Notes: a model not told the origin generated them from the letters alone. A stretch of 64,000 nt of DNA from Myxococcus eversor (GCF_010894455.1 NZ_JAAIXY010000007.1:62001-126000), one strand, 5' to 3'. Shown: positions 43,221 through 52,085, counted from the stretch's first letter. Made by a program: numbers and translations.

Positions 43221-44558
43221 ATGGCTCCCGCCGGACACGCCTACGACGACAATCCGTTCAAGCTCGAGAACCCGTCCATCCTCGACATCGCTCCCGCCGA
43301 GCCGAAGTCGGTGGAGGAGACGGGGCTCAAGATGGGACTGCTCGCGGACATCGCGCTGAAGTTCCTCTATTACACCGGCACCGGCACCGGCATGGTCATC
43401 GCGGACGAGATGCGCCTGCCGTGGTCGGGCGTCATCGAGCACGTGGTGGACTTCATCGCCACGGAGAAGCTGGTGGACCTGCGTGGCGGCAAGGGCTTCG
43501 GCCGCGCCTCCGTGGAGTTCATCCTCACGGAGAAGGGCCGCGAGTACGCGCGCGACGCGCTCACCCGCACGACGTACGTGGGCCCCGCACCCGTGCCGAT
43601 TGAGCAGTACAACGCGCTCATCACCAGCCAGACCGAGGAGACGCCCGTCGTCAGCCAGGAGGAGCTGGTGATGGCGCTCAGCCACCTCACCGTCCCCGCG
43701 GAGCTGATGGACAAGCTGGGCCCCGCGGTGAACTCCGGGCGCTCGCTCTTCCTCTACGGTCCCCCTGGCAACGGCAAGACGAGCCTCGCGGAGGCCGTCT
43801 CACACATGTTCGGCGGCGAGGTCTTCGTGCCGCACTGCCTGGAGATCGGCAATCAGATCATCCAGGTGCACGACCACCTCATCCACACCCCCGTCAAGCT
43901 GGAGATGGGCGGAGATGCGTCCGGCCGCCGGCAGTCCTTCGAGATGGACAACCGGTGGATGCTCTGCCGCCGCCCCGCCGTCGTCGTCGGTGGCGAGCTC
44001 ACGCTGGAGACGCTGGACCTCATCTACTCGGAGAGCACCCGCTTCTACGAAGCCCCGTTCCAGGTGAAGGCCAACGGCGGCATGCTCCTCATCGACGACT
44101 TCGGCCGCCAGAAGGTCCACCCGACAGACCTTCTCAACCGGTGGATCGTTCCCCTCGAAAAGCGGGTGGACTTCCTCACCCTCCACACCGGCAAGAAGTT
44201 CGAAATCCCGTTTGATCAGCTTCTCGTCTTTTCCACGAATTTGGACCCCAAGGAGCTGGTCGACGAGGCGTTCCTGCGCCGCATCAAGTACAAAATCGAG
44301 GTGGGCAATCCCGACGAAGAGTCCTACCGGGAGATCTTCCGCCGGGTGTGCGAGGCGGCGGGCATCCCCTATGTGGACCAGGCCGTCACGTACCTTGTCG
44401 AGCACTACTACAAGCCCCGGACGATGCAGCTTCGCGCGTGCCATCCCCGCGATTTGGTGGGGCTCATCAAGGACGCGGCCCGGTACCGGCAGATACCGCC
44501 GGCCCTGTCCAAGGACCTGCTCGACCAGGCGTGCGAGGTCTTCCTCGTCAATCTCTAG
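43221..44558 (+). CDS. AAA ATPase with N-terminal winged-helix region
   Basis: A 445-residue protein. Residues 45-125 look like a winged helix (DEMRLPWSGVIEHVVDFIATE, LTEKGREYARDAL). The ATPase domain has Walker A YGPPGNGKTSLAEA near 180, the Walker B-like GGMLLIDDFGRQ and a sensor Asn in LVFSTNLDPKELVDEAFLRRI. A C-terminal helical lid follows (MQLRACHPRDLVGLIKDAARY). It resembles MoxR/RuvB-like remodelling ATPases, but the client is unknown. TAGAAA sits nine bases before the ATG, so the transcript may have almost no leader. It ends 116 bases before the Fic gene, which has its own promoter. Confidence 0.8.
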   Translation: MAPAGHAYDDNPFKLENPSILDIAPAEPKSVEETGLKMGLLADIALKFLYYTGTGTGMVIADEMRLPWSGVIEHVVDFIATEKLVDLRGGKGFGRASVEFILTEKGREYARDALTRTTYVGPAPVPIEQYNALITSQTEETPVVSQEELVMALSHLTVPAELMDKLGPAVNSGRSLFLYGPPGNGKTSLAEAVSHMFGGEVFVPHCLEIGNQIIQVHDHLIHTPVKLEMGGDASGRRQSFEMDNRWMLCRRPAVVVGGELTLETLDLIYSESTRFYEAPFQVKANGGMLLIDDFGRQKVHPTDLLNRWIVPLEKRVDFLTLHTGKKFEIPFDQLLVFSTNLDPKELVDEAFLRRIKYKIEVGNPDEESYREIFRRVCEAAGIPYVDQAVTYLVEHYYKPRTMQLRACHPRDLVGLIKDAARYRQIPPALSKDLLDQACEVFLVNL

Positions 44559-44567
44559 TGGATTTCG

Positions 44568-44600
44568 TTGTTACAACCGTGCGGAATTTCTAGAATCCGC
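44568..44600 (+). promoter_or_regulatory. Promoter of the Fic-family gene with a palindrome over the -10 box
   Basis: TTGTTA (44568-44573), a 17-base spacer and TAGAAT (44591-44596) form a good vegetative-type promoter. The 20 bases 44581-44600 form an inverted repeat: GCGGA at the left pairs with TCCGC at the right, and the centre TTCTAGAA is itself palindromic. A repressor bound there would block the -10 region, so it is a candidate operator. Confidence 0.45.
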
Positions 44601-44674
44601 ATGCCGTTGTATCGCTCGGCCGCACGCTTCGGTCTTCGCTCGCGAAGATACGACGCAAGAAGGAGCCGCAGTCC

Positions 44675-45517
44675 GTGAAGGAACGCTACCAGGACATCGA
44701 CGAGAAGAACGAGGCGCTGCGCGAGTACCTCGACATCTACAAGGACAAGCAGCCCGCGCGTGAGTTCCTCGAGCAGTTCGAGATGTCGTGGATCTACCAC
44801 GACGCCGCGCTGGAAGGCGTGGTCTACACCCATCAGGAACTGAAGGCGGCGCTGTTCCCCGGACGGGCCAGCGCCGAGGCCTCCATGATTCCGGTGGTGC
44901 TTGAGATTCGGAATCACAAGGCGGTCTGCGACTTCCTTCGCGAAGAAGCCGCGGGCGCCAAGAAGCAGGCGCAGATCACCCTCACCACCATCAAGCGGAT
45001 GCACGACCTCTTCCTGGGGAACACCCCGGAGGCACTGGCCGAGCGCGCGCGCATGGAGCGACGGGAGCGCACGGAGAAGGAGCTCGCCAAGGAGCGCGAG
45101 CGCTCGGGACTGCGCAAGGACATGCCGCTGCACCGCACGTACTTCCACGACATCCACCAGCCCGTGAAGATCCAACCGGCGCTGGAGAAGCTCGTGGACT
45201 ACACGGCCAGCGCCGAGTTCCGCGAGTTCCATCCGATAAAGCAGGCCGCCACCGTGCAGCACAGCTTCCTGCAGATCTTCCCCTTCACCGAGCACAGCGG
45301 GAAGGTGGGGCGCATGTGCAGCAACCTCATCCTGCTGCGCAACGGCTACATGCCCGCCGTCATCCACTCCATCGACCGGCAGCGCTACTACGAGTGCTTC
45401 CGCGGCCCCGTGGCGCAGTTCCGCACGGTGCTGATGGACGCCATGGAGAACTCGCTCGACAACGGGGTGAAGTACTTCAGGGACCTCGGCCGCAAGTACA
45501 AGGCCATCAACAACTAG
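44675..45517 (+). CDS. Fic-family protein with degenerate catalytic motif (probable pseudo-AMPylase)
   Basis: A 280-residue protein. The start is GTG at 44675, with AAGGAG nine bases upstream. The N-terminal helix carries a Fic_N-like element (YHDAALEGVVYTHQEL) resembling the inhibitory motif of Fic enzymes. The core motif region reads QIFPFTEHSGKVGRM, where active Fic proteins have HPFx(D/E)GNGRxxR. The catalytic His is Phe202, Gly/Asn are His/Ser and the first Arg is Lys; only the acidic residue and final Arg are kept. The fold is therefore Fic but AMP transfer is unlikely. It has its own promoter with an operator-like palindrome and a terminator-like hairpin afterwards. Confidence 0.8.
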   Translation: MKERYQDIDEKNEALREYLDIYKDKQPAREFLEQFEMSWIYHDAALEGVVYTHQELKAALFPGRASAEASMIPVVLEIRNHKAVCDFLREEAAGAKKQAQITLTTIKRMHDLFLGNTPEALAERARMERRERTEKELAKERERSGLRKDMPLHRTYFHDIHQPVKIQPALEKLVDYTASAEFREFHPIKQAATVQHSFLQIFPFTEHSGKVGRMCSNLILLRNGYMPAVIHSIDRQRYYECFRGPVAQFRTVLMDAMENSLDNGVKYFRDLGRKYKAINN

Positions 45518-45543
45518 TTGGACCTCCTCAAGTTGGAACCCAA

Positions 45544-45599
45544 GGGGGCAGGAAGGCGTCCGGGCACACGGCCTTCCGCCCCTCCGTGAACGTCGGAGG
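45544..45599 (+). terminator. Tandem hairpins after the Fic-family gene
   Basis: GGGGGCAGGAAGGC (45544-45557) pairs with GCCTTCCGCCCC (45571-45582) with one bulged base. A second hairpin, CCTCCG with CGGAGG (45581-45599), follows. They lie 27 bases after the Fic stop. No T-run is present. Confidence 0.45.
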
Positions 45600-45705
45600 G
45601 GGCGTTTGCACCATTGGTGTGCGGGTGACACCGCGCCCTCGATGTCGAGCAGACAACATCCGGCATCTCGAAACCCGAGGCCGGAGGAAGTAAAGAAGAC
45701 TCTCC

Positions 45706-46827
45706 ATGCCCGTGACCCAGTCCTTCAACAGCCGCCGTGCCCAGGCAACCCTCGGGGGCGAGCTGACGGAGCCTCCGCCACCACGCCTGGCCCAGCTGTC
45801 CGCTCGCGACAAGCTGGACCGGCTGCTCCAGGTGGCCAAGGGGCACCGCAAGGCGCTCATCCTCACGCACGACAACCCGGACCCGGACTCGCTGGCCGCC
45901 GCGGTGGCACTCGCCCACCTGCTGGAGCGCCGAGCGGACGTGGAGGCCCACGTGGGCTACGGGGGCATCATCGGCCGGGCGGAGAACATCGCCTTCGTGA
46001 AGGTGCTGCGGCTGCCGATTTCGCACGTGTCGCAGATCGACTTCGACGAGTACGACCTCTTCGGCCTGGTGGATACGCAGCCGAAGGTGGGCAACCACTC
46101 GCTGCCCGCGCGGCTGGAGGCGCACCTCGTGGTGGACCACCACCCGCTGCGTGAGGAGAGCCTGGCGTCGCCCTTCGCGGACGTGGGCGGTGACTTTGGA
46201 GCGACGTCCACGATGCTGGTGGAGTACCTGCGCGCCGCGCGCGTGGAGCCCTCCGTCGAAGTGGCCACCGCGCTGTTCTACGGAATCAAGGCGGACACGC
46301 GGGACTTGGGCCGCGAGACGACCCAGACGGACATCGACAGCTACCTGTGGCTGTTCCCGCGCATGGACAAGTCGATGCTCGCGCAGATCGAGCACCCGGA
46401 GCTGCCGGCGCGCTACTTCCAGCTCTACCACACGGCCTTCGAGCGGGCGAAAGTCTACGGCACCGCCATCGTCACCGACCTGGAGGAGGTCTACTCCCCG
46501 GACATGGTGGCGGAGGTCGCCGAGCGGCTGATGTTCCTGGAGGGCACGAAGTGGTCGCTGGCCTTCGGCACGTACCGCAACCAGCTCTACTTCAGCCTGC
46601 GCGTGAAGGACCGGCGGATGAACGCGGGCCGGCTCATCCGCGAAATCTTCGAGGACTACGGCGGCTCGTCCGGAGGCCACGGCAGCATGGCGGGCGCGAG
46701 GCTTCCGCTGTCGGGCAAGGCCGCGCAGCGCAAGGCGCTCAAGCGTGAGCTGGTGAGTCGCTTCCTGGAGGCGTTCGGCGTCTCGGACGAGCGGCCCGTG
46801 TCGCTGCTCTCCGCGCAGGACTCGTGA
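45706..46827 (+). CDS. DHH/DHHA1-family phosphoesterase
   Basis: A 373-residue protein of the NrnA/RecJ-like DHH superfamily. The metal-binding motifs are THDNPDPDSLAAAVAL (motif I), the Asp of GLVDTQP, VVDHHPL (the DHH motif) and KADTRDLG. A DHHA1 substrate-binding domain with SLRVKDRRMNAGRLIRE and GGHGSMAGARLPL follows. Family members degrade short oligonucleotides, cyclic dinucleotide products or phosphoadenosine phosphate. The neighbouring diguanylate cyclase makes a pGpG-degrading role thinkable but not shown. Its stop overlaps the start of the cysteine desulfurase gene as GTGA. Confidence 0.87.
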   Translation: MPVTQSFNSRRAQATLGGELTEPPPPRLAQLSARDKLDRLLQVAKGHRKALILTHDNPDPDSLAAAVALAHLLERRADVEAHVGYGGIIGRAENIAFVKVLRLPISHVSQIDFDEYDLFGLVDTQPKVGNHSLPARLEAHLVVDHHPLREESLASPFADVGGDFGATSTMLVEYLRAARVEPSVEVATALFYGIKADTRDLGRETTQTDIDSYLWLFPRMDKSMLAQIEHPELPARYFQLYHTAFERAKVYGTAIVTDLEEVYSPDMVAEVAERLMFLEGTKWSLAFGTYRNQLYFSLRVKDRRMNAGRLIREIFEDYGGSSGGHGSMAGARLPLSGKAAQRKALKRELVSRFLEAFGVSDERPVSLLSAQDS

Positions 46828-47969
46828 TCTACTGGGACTACAACGCCGCCGCGCCGGTGCGCTCGGAAGTCCTGACTGAGCTGGCGCGCGCGCTCGTGCA
46901 CGGTGGCCATGGCAATGCCTCCAGCGTGCACGCCGCCGGACGTGAGGCCCGGGCCCGGCTGGACGCCGCGCGAGCCCGGGTGGCGCGGGTGCTGGGCTGC
47001 GAGCCGAAGGAAGTGACGTTCACCGCGTCGGGCAGCGAGGCGGACGCGCTGGCCCTGGTGGGCGCGTGGCATGCGCGTCCCTCGCCGGAGCGACGACGAG
47101 TGGTGACCTCCACCATCGAGCACCCTGCCCTGCTGGGCGCGGCGGCGCAGCTCGAGCGGGAAGGCGCGCAGGTGGTGCGCGTGGAGCCCGGTCCGGAGGG
47201 CCGCGTGCGCGTGGAGGACGTGCTCGCGGCGCTGACGCCGGACACGGCGCTGTGCTCGCTGATGTGGGCCAACAACGAGACGGGCGTGGTGCAGCCCGTG
47301 GCGGAAGTCGCTCGGGCGTGCCGCAAGCAGGGCGTGCTCTTCCACACGGACGCGGTGCAGGTGGCGGGCAAGGTGCCGCTGTCGCTGCGCGAGGTGGACG
47401 CGGACCTGCTCTCGTTGTCGGCGCACAAGTTCGGCGGGCCCGCGGGCGTGGGCGTGCTGGTGGTGCGCAAGGGCGTGGACGTGCGGGCCCTCACGCCCGG
47501 ACACCAGGAAGGGGGCCGGCGGGGGGGAACGCAGAACATCCCCTACGCGGAGGCGCTCGCGCTCGCGTTGGAGCTGGCGACGCGGGAGCAGCCCGCGTTG
47601 GAGGCGCGAGTCGGCGCGCTGCGGGACGACTTCGAGCGCGCGGTGCTGGAGGCGGTGACGGGCGTGACGGTGAACGGTGCGGGGGTGCCCCGCGTGCCCA
47701 ACACCAGCAACCTGCGCTTCGACGGCGCGGAGGGCGAGGCGCTGCTCATCGCGTTGGACCTGGATGGCATCTGCGTGTCGATGGGCGCGGCCTGCGCGTC
47801 CGGAACGTTGACCCCCTCGCACGTGCTCCGAGCCATGGGCCTGTCCGCGGCCCAGGCGCGTGGAAGCCTCCGCTTCAGCCTGGGGCCCGACACCCGCGAG
47901 GACGATGTGCGCCGCGTCGTCGACGCACTCCGTCATCACCTCCCCCGGGTTCGCGCCCTCGCGGGCTGA
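46824..47969 (+). CDS. Cysteine desulfurase (NifS/IscS family)
   Basis: A class V PLP enzyme of 381 residues that releases sulfur from cysteine for Fe-S clusters, tRNA thiolation or other uses. PLP contacts are in TASGSEADALAL, TSTIEHPALL and HTDAVQVAGK; the Schiff-base Lys is in SLSAHKFGGPAGVG, and the sulfur-accepting Cys in GAACASGTLTPSHVL. No iscU, iscA or mnmA lies nearby, so its sulfur acceptor is unclear. The start is GTG at 46824, overlapping the upstream stop by four bases, so translation is coupled to the DHH phosphoesterase. Confidence 0.92.
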   Translation: MIYWDYNAAAPVRSEVLTELARALVHGGHGNASSVHAAGREARARLDAARARVARVLGCEPKEVTFTASGSEADALALVGAWHARPSPERRRVVTSTIEHPALLGAAAQLEREGAQVVRVEPGPEGRVRVEDVLAALTPDTALCSLMWANNETGVVQPVAEVARACRKQGVLFHTDAVQVAGKVPLSLREVDADLLSLSAHKFGGPAGVGVLVVRKGVDVRALTPGHQEGGRRGGTQNIPYAEALALALELATREQPALEARVGALRDDFERAVLEAVTGVTVNGAGVPRVPNTSNLRFDGAEGEALLIALDLDGICVSMGAACASGTLTPSHVLRAMGLSAAQARGSLRFSLGPDTREDDVRRVVDALRHHLPRVRALAG

Positions 47970-48149
47970 AGCCCGTTCCGGCCCGCGCCGCTACGTACGC
48001 CGGGTGCACTTGACGGAAGGCCGCGCCCGCCGAACCCCGAGCATCCTCCTGTGAATGCCGCGTCCCCCTTGGGGGCATGAGCGCTTGATGAAGCCACCTC
48101 CGGTGGAAAGCATCTCCCCCACTGCCGACACACCCGAGGGGGGCTGCAC

Positions 48150-49739
48150 ATGGGTCAGGGTTCGAAGGGGCTGGGGTTTTTGAGGAATCGGTTCGCGGTG
48201 CTCGTGTACGGGCTCGCGCTGGCATGCGGCCCCAGCCCTCAGGAGCGCGGTGGCGATGACGCGCGGCCCGAGTCCACGGAGTCGGGCTCAACGCGAGCCC
48301 TGTCACATCCAGGTGACGCGAGCACGAGCACCACTGCCGGGGGCTCGGTGCTGTGGGAGGAGCAGATGACGCCGCTCAACGCGGAGGAGCGTTTCCGGCA
48401 GCGCTGCCCCTCCGCGGACGATGCGCAAGGGCCCACGCTGTACGTCGCGAACACCGGACCGCGGGATTTCGAGGCCCCGCTGGGCTCCGTGGCCAACCCC
48501 TTCTTCACCATCATGGCGGCGGTGAAGGTGGCGCAGCCGGGTTACGTCATCCAGGTCCGCGAGGGGACCTATCCCGAGCAGGTCGCCATCAATCCGCTGA
48601 AGGCGCGCCCCGGCACGGCCACGGCGCCCATCGTCCTGCGTGGAGAGCAGTACCGCCGCCCCCGCATCGTCCCCTCCTCCACCGACGTGGGCAGCTTGCT
48701 GGTGGTGAGCCAGCCCTACTGGATTGTCCAGGCCGTCGAGGTGGACGTGGAGGAGCGCCCCTCCTTCGCCGCGCTCTTCGAGGACAGCACCACGTGCTCG
48801 CAGCTGACCGACTCCGTGCTCCATGGAGGCAGGGCGGGCGGAGGCGTCGTCGTCAGTGACGCGAGCCGGGTGCTCATCGACGGCAATTCGATATTCGACT
48901 TCTCCAGGACGGGCCTCGACTCCCACGGCGTCGCGGTGAAGGGCGTCTCACGCGAAGTCTTCATCACGGAGAACAACATCCACGATGCCTCGGGTGACGG
49001 AGTGCAGTGCCAGCCCAACCTGGGCAGGCCGTCCACCGTCTTCATCGAGCGCAACCAGATGTACGACTGCGGGGAGAACGGCATCGACGTGAAGGCCTGC
49101 GACGACGTCGCCATCCACGAGAACGTGCTCTTCGGCTTCCCCAACCTGGAGCGATACCCGTGGCAGGCCACGACGTCCGCCGCCGAGGCGGTGCTGGTCC
49201 ACGAGGACGCGACGAACATCCAGATTGTCGGCAACCTCGTCTTCCAGGCCGGCCGCGGCATCTCCATCGGAGGGCTGGCCCTGGTGGACACCCCCGTCAA
49301 CGTGCTGGTGCAGGGCAACGTCGTGACGGACATCTACAACTTCGCGAATCGGGGCAACGGCCAGGGCATCCGCATCGCGAGGGCGCATGGGGTGCGCGTG
49401 CTCGGCAACCTCATCGAGCGCACCGTGGACTCGGGCCTGCGGCTGGCCGCGGATGAGCCTCTCGTCGTCACGAATCTCACGGTCCTCGACAACACGCTGC
49501 GGGACATGCGCAGCTTCGTGAAGCTGGGCCGCGACACCGCCCGCCCCGGCCTTCGGATGGACCGCAACCGCTACGAGGGCGCCACCGGAAGGTTCAGCGC
49601 CTTCGGGCTCCTGTCCGACGGCGACTTCACGGCCTGGCGCGAACGGCTCACGCCCTACGGCTTCGAAAAGAACTCCGTGCGCGTCACCCCGGGAGACGAC
49701 CCGGACGAAGAACCCCTACCAATGCTGGTCGGGGAGTGA
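48150..49739 (+). CDS. Lipoprotein with right-handed parallel beta-helix
   Basis: A 529-residue exported protein starting at ATG 48150. The signal ends in the lipobox LALAC (Cys near 29), then a Ser/Thr/Gly linker to about 75. From about 95 the sequence shows beta-helix coils with repeated short strands and Asn-rich turns (VLIDGNSIFDFSRTGLDSHG, VFITENNIHDASGDGVQC, VFIERNQMYDCGENGIDV, IQIVGNLVFQAGRGISI). This is the fold of pectate lyases and other polysaccharide-acting proteins. I see no clear catalytic set, so it could be an enzyme or a surface adhesin. The last 24 bases overlap the convergent small gene. Confidence 0.82.
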   Translation: MGQGSKGLGFLRNRFAVLVYGLALACGPSPQERGGDDARPESTESGSTRALSHPGDASTSTTAGGSVLWEEQMTPLNAEERFRQRCPSADDAQGPTLYVANTGPRDFEAPLGSVANPFFTIMAAVKVAQPGYVIQVREGTYPEQVAINPLKARPGTATAPIVLRGEQYRRPRIVPSSTDVGSLLVVSQPYWIVQAVEVDVEERPSFAALFEDSTTCSQLTDSVLHGGRAGGGVVVSDASRVLIDGNSIFDFSRTGLDSHGVAVKGVSREVFITENNIHDASGDGVQCQPNLGRPSTVFIERNQMYDCGENGIDVKACDDVAIHENVLFGFPNLERYPWQATTSAAEAVLVHEDATNIQIVGNLVFQAGRGISIGGLALVDTPVNVLVQGNVVTDIYNFANRGNGQGIRIARAHGVRVLGNLIERTVDSGLRLAADEPLVVTNLTVLDNTLRDMRSFVKLGRDTARPGLRMDRNRYEGATGRFSAFGLLSDGDFTAWRERLTPYGFEKNSVRVTPGDDPDEEPLPMLVGE

Positions 49740-49901
49740 CTTCTCCCGGACCTCTTCGTCCGGCTGTCCGTAGCCCGGCATTCCATCCTCGCGAGGTTCC
49801 TCCGGCTTGGGAGGAAGCCGCTGGGGCAGGTCCTCGCGCGCCTTGCGCTCGGGGGCGGGCTCTTCGGGCTGGGGCTTCGGTGGCTGAGGCTGGGTGGCCA
49901 T
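49716..49901 (-). CDS. Small proline- and glutamate-rich protein, function unknown
   Basis: A 61-residue frame. ATG at 49901 is preceded by GAGGA at an ideal distance (six-base spacer). The protein is soluble, rich in Pro, Glu, Arg and Gln, without hydrophobic segments, and ends EKSLPDQHW; it is predicted to be disordered. A longer in-frame start upstream lacks a ribosome site. It is convergent with, and overlaps by 24 bases, the beta-helix lipoprotein gene. Confidence 0.6.
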   Translation of the reverse strand: MATQPQPPKPQPEEPAPERKAREDLPQRLPPKPEEPREDGMPGYGQPDEEVREKSLPDQHW

Positions 49902-50011
49902 GGCGATTCCTCGGGGGCGCGGACCTGCGCGCTCGACAGGAAATCTCGCCATCCCCCTGGCCGGAGGGGACTGGGGGACGCGACGCACCGGGCAGGCACG
50001 TGCCCGCTCGT

Positions 50012-51004
50012 CTACTCCACGCGCGAGGTGCCGGTGGGCGCCGCCGGAGGCGTGCTCGCGGGCGCTTCGTCACTGGCGCCGAACAGGCCTCGCACCACGG
50101 CGGCGATGGCCAGGGGCGTCCCCACGCGCTCGTCGTAGTGCGGCGCGAGCGCCTGGGCGAAGGACTCGGCGGAGGTGAAGCGGTCCTCGGGGCGCTCCGA
50201 GAAGGCGCGTCGAACCACGTCCTCGAGCGCCTCCGGGACGTCCGGGCGCAGCTCGCGCAACGGCCGGTAGCGCCGGGAGCGGATGGCCTGGAACACCTCG
50301 TCCGGCGTGGCGCCGGTGAAGGGGCGCTCCAGCGTCAACAGCTCGTAGAGCACCACCGTCGCCGCCCAGAGGTCGGCCTCTGGACTCACCTGGCCGAGCA
50401 GCGACTCCGGAGAGAGGTAGTACGGCTTGCCCAGCACCTCGCCCTCCTGGAGCTTGCCGTCGACGAGCACACGGGAGACGCCGAAGTCGCCCAGCTTGAT
50501 CTCCCCCACGCGGGAGATGAAGAGGTTGGAGGGGGACACGTCACAGTGGACGATGCCCAGCGGCTCACCCTGCGGTCCGGTGGCGGCGTGCGCGTATGCG
50601 AGCGCCTCCAGCAGCACCTTGCCCAGGTACACCGCGAAGTCCAACGGCAGGGGGATTCCTCGCACCTTGCAGCGGCGGAGAATCTGGCCAAGGTCCCGGC
50701 CATCCACCAGCTCCATGACGATGAAGTAGATGCCCTCCAGCTCACCAGCATCCAGCACCGTCACGATGTTGGGGTGGTGCAGTTGCTTGGAGAGCTGCGC
50801 CTCGCGCGAGAACAGCGACACCGACTCGGGATCCGCCGTCAGCGCCGGCAAGAGCCGCTTGAGCGCGACGGTCCAACCCTCGCGAGACCCGGACAACACC
50901 CGCGCCCGGTACACCTCCGCCATGCCGCCCTTGCCCAGCACGGAGAGAATCTCGTAGTGGCCGAAGACCCGCTGGGTCTTGGGGGGCGAGGGCGTCTGAG
51001 TCAC
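50012..51004 (-). CDS. Hanks-type serine/threonine protein kinase, soluble
   Basis: A 330-residue kinase. The Gly-rich loop is VLGKGGMAEVYRA, the ATP-anchoring Lys is in VALKRLLPAL, the catalytic loop is IVHCDVSPSNLFI (HCD instead of HRD, with Asp and Asn kept), the magnesium motif is DFGVSRV, and SPE replaces the usual APE. All residues needed for phosphotransfer are present. The C-terminal 40 residues are Ala/Pro/Thr-rich with no membrane segment. It overlaps the upstream TPR gene by ATGA, so the two are co-translated and likely functional partners. Confidence 0.92.
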   Translation of the reverse strand: MTQTPSPPKTQRVFGHYEILSVLGKGGMAEVYRARVLSGSREGWTVALKRLLPALTADPESVSLFSREAQLSKQLHHPNIVTVLDAGELEGIYFIVMELVDGRDLGQILRRCKVRGIPLPLDFAVYLGKVLLEALAYAHAATGPQGEPLGIVHCDVSPSNLFISRVGEIKLGDFGVSRVLVDGKLQEGEVLGKPYYLSPESLLGQVSPEADLWAATVVLYELLTLERPFTGATPDEVFQAIRSRRYRPLRELRPDVPEALEDVVRRAFSERPEDRFTSAESFAQALAPHYDERVGTPLAIAAVVRGLFGASDEAPASTPPAAPTGTSRVE

Positions 51005-51984
51005 GGGCTCGTGCTTCCGGATCCCACCGGCGCGCGCTTGCGGTTCTTCACCTGCTCGATGTCACTCCCCAGCGCATTCACCAGCGCGCGCTCCCAGGCC
51101 TTGGGCTCCTCGGGCGTCCAGCCCTGGTCCAGCGCCCTTCTCAGCAGGGGCGCGACGCGGCCCTTGTTGCCCACCATGTTGTGCGCGTACGCCTGCCACG
51201 CGTAGACATCCGGACGTCCAGCGGGCACCGGCGAAATCCGGCCCAGCCACTCCAGCGCCTTGCTGGCGTTGTTCGCCCCCAGGCTGCAGGCGGCCATTCC
51301 CACCAGCGCATCCACGCTGCGCCCATCTTCCTTGAGCGCGGCCTCGAAGCGCGGGCGGGCAATCTCCCACTTGCTCAACGCGAGCCACTTGAGCCCCTCG
51401 CTCACATGGCCCGTCGTCACCATGGGGGGCTGGGCCTGGGCGGCCTTTGCCTCCGCGCCGCCCTTGGGTGCCGCGGCGGCCTCTGCCGCCGGCGCGGCGG
51501 CGGGCTCCGGCTCGCCCTCCTCGGCCTCGGTCGCGGACTCCTTCAGCGCCTCGTCCTCCCGCTCGTCCGGCACCCCACCCTGGCCCCGCAGGAGCAGCTG
51601 CGAGTCCTTCAAGCCGGGCGAGTGACACCCCGACGGGAGCCGGAAGCGCCCGGTGAGCACCGAGGTCTGCGGGTTGTAGATGGCCAGCACCGGGAAGCTC
51701 CGGGCGCCCACGCACTCAGGCACCCCGGACAGGCACACCTGCATCGTGGCGACCAGGACGTTGCCCTGGAACTCACCGGAGAGGACCTCGGTGCCCGGAG
51801 GGAACTTGCAGCCACCTCCAGAACCGGCGGACGTGCCAACCAGGCGCTCGCCCTCCATGTGCAGGTCGACCTGCCCGTAGGTATCCCCCACATAGGGGCC
51901 TGCGAGCTTCGGTCCCGCCCAGGCGAGGCCGGAGGTGACGGAAAGAGCCGTCACGAGTGCCTTGTTTAGAAGCGAGAGCGGCAT
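51001..51984 (-). CDS. Secreted protein with TPR-like C-terminus, partner gene of the kinase
   Basis: A 327-residue protein from ATG 51984; ATGs at 52008 and 52011 would add eight or nine residues. A signal peptide (LLNKALVTALSVTSGLAWAGP) is present. Residues 25-135 form a compact, Cys-containing, beta-rich domain (DLHMEGERLVGTSAGSGGG; MQVCLSGVPECVGARSFPV). An Ala/Glu-rich linker (about 145-205) follows, then TPR-like helices (WEIARPRFEAALKED; ALVGMAACSLGANNASKAL). It is the first gene of a two-gene unit with the kinase. An exported TPR protein and a cytoplasmic kinase cannot meet directly, so the coupling is puzzling. Function unknown. Confidence 0.72.
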   Translation of the reverse strand: MPLSLLNKALVTALSVTSGLAWAGPKLAGPYVGDTYGQVDLHMEGERLVGTSAGSGGGCKFPPGTEVLSGEFQGNVLVATMQVCLSGVPECVGARSFPVLAIYNPQTSVLTGRFRLPSGCHSPGLKDSQLLLRGQGGVPDEREDEALKESATEAEEGEPEPAAAPAAEAAAAPKGGAEAKAAQAQPPMVTTGHVSEGLKWLALSKWEIARPRFEAALKEDGRSVDALVGMAACSLGANNASKALEWLGRISPVPAGRPDVYAWQAYAHNMVGNKGRVAPLLRRALDQGWTPEEPKAWERALVNALGSDIEQVKNRKRAPVGSGSTSP

Positions 51985-52050
51985 GTGCGGGGTGTGGGGG
52001 GCTCCCATCATAGGGGGGCCGTGCTTGCCTTGTAAACGCGCGAGGATGCC

Positions 52051-52079
52051 TTGACCGCGACGCTTCCCATCCTTATCAT
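52051..52079 (+). promoter_or_regulatory. Sigma-70-type promoter of the 6S RNA gene
   Basis: TTGACC (52051-52056), a 17-base spacer and TATCAT (52074-52079) match the vegetative consensus at five of six positions in both boxes, the best promoter seen in the window. Transcription should start at about 52085-52087. No reading frame follows closely, which fits a non-coding RNA gene. Confidence 0.7.
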
Positions 52080-52085
52080 TTCAGA

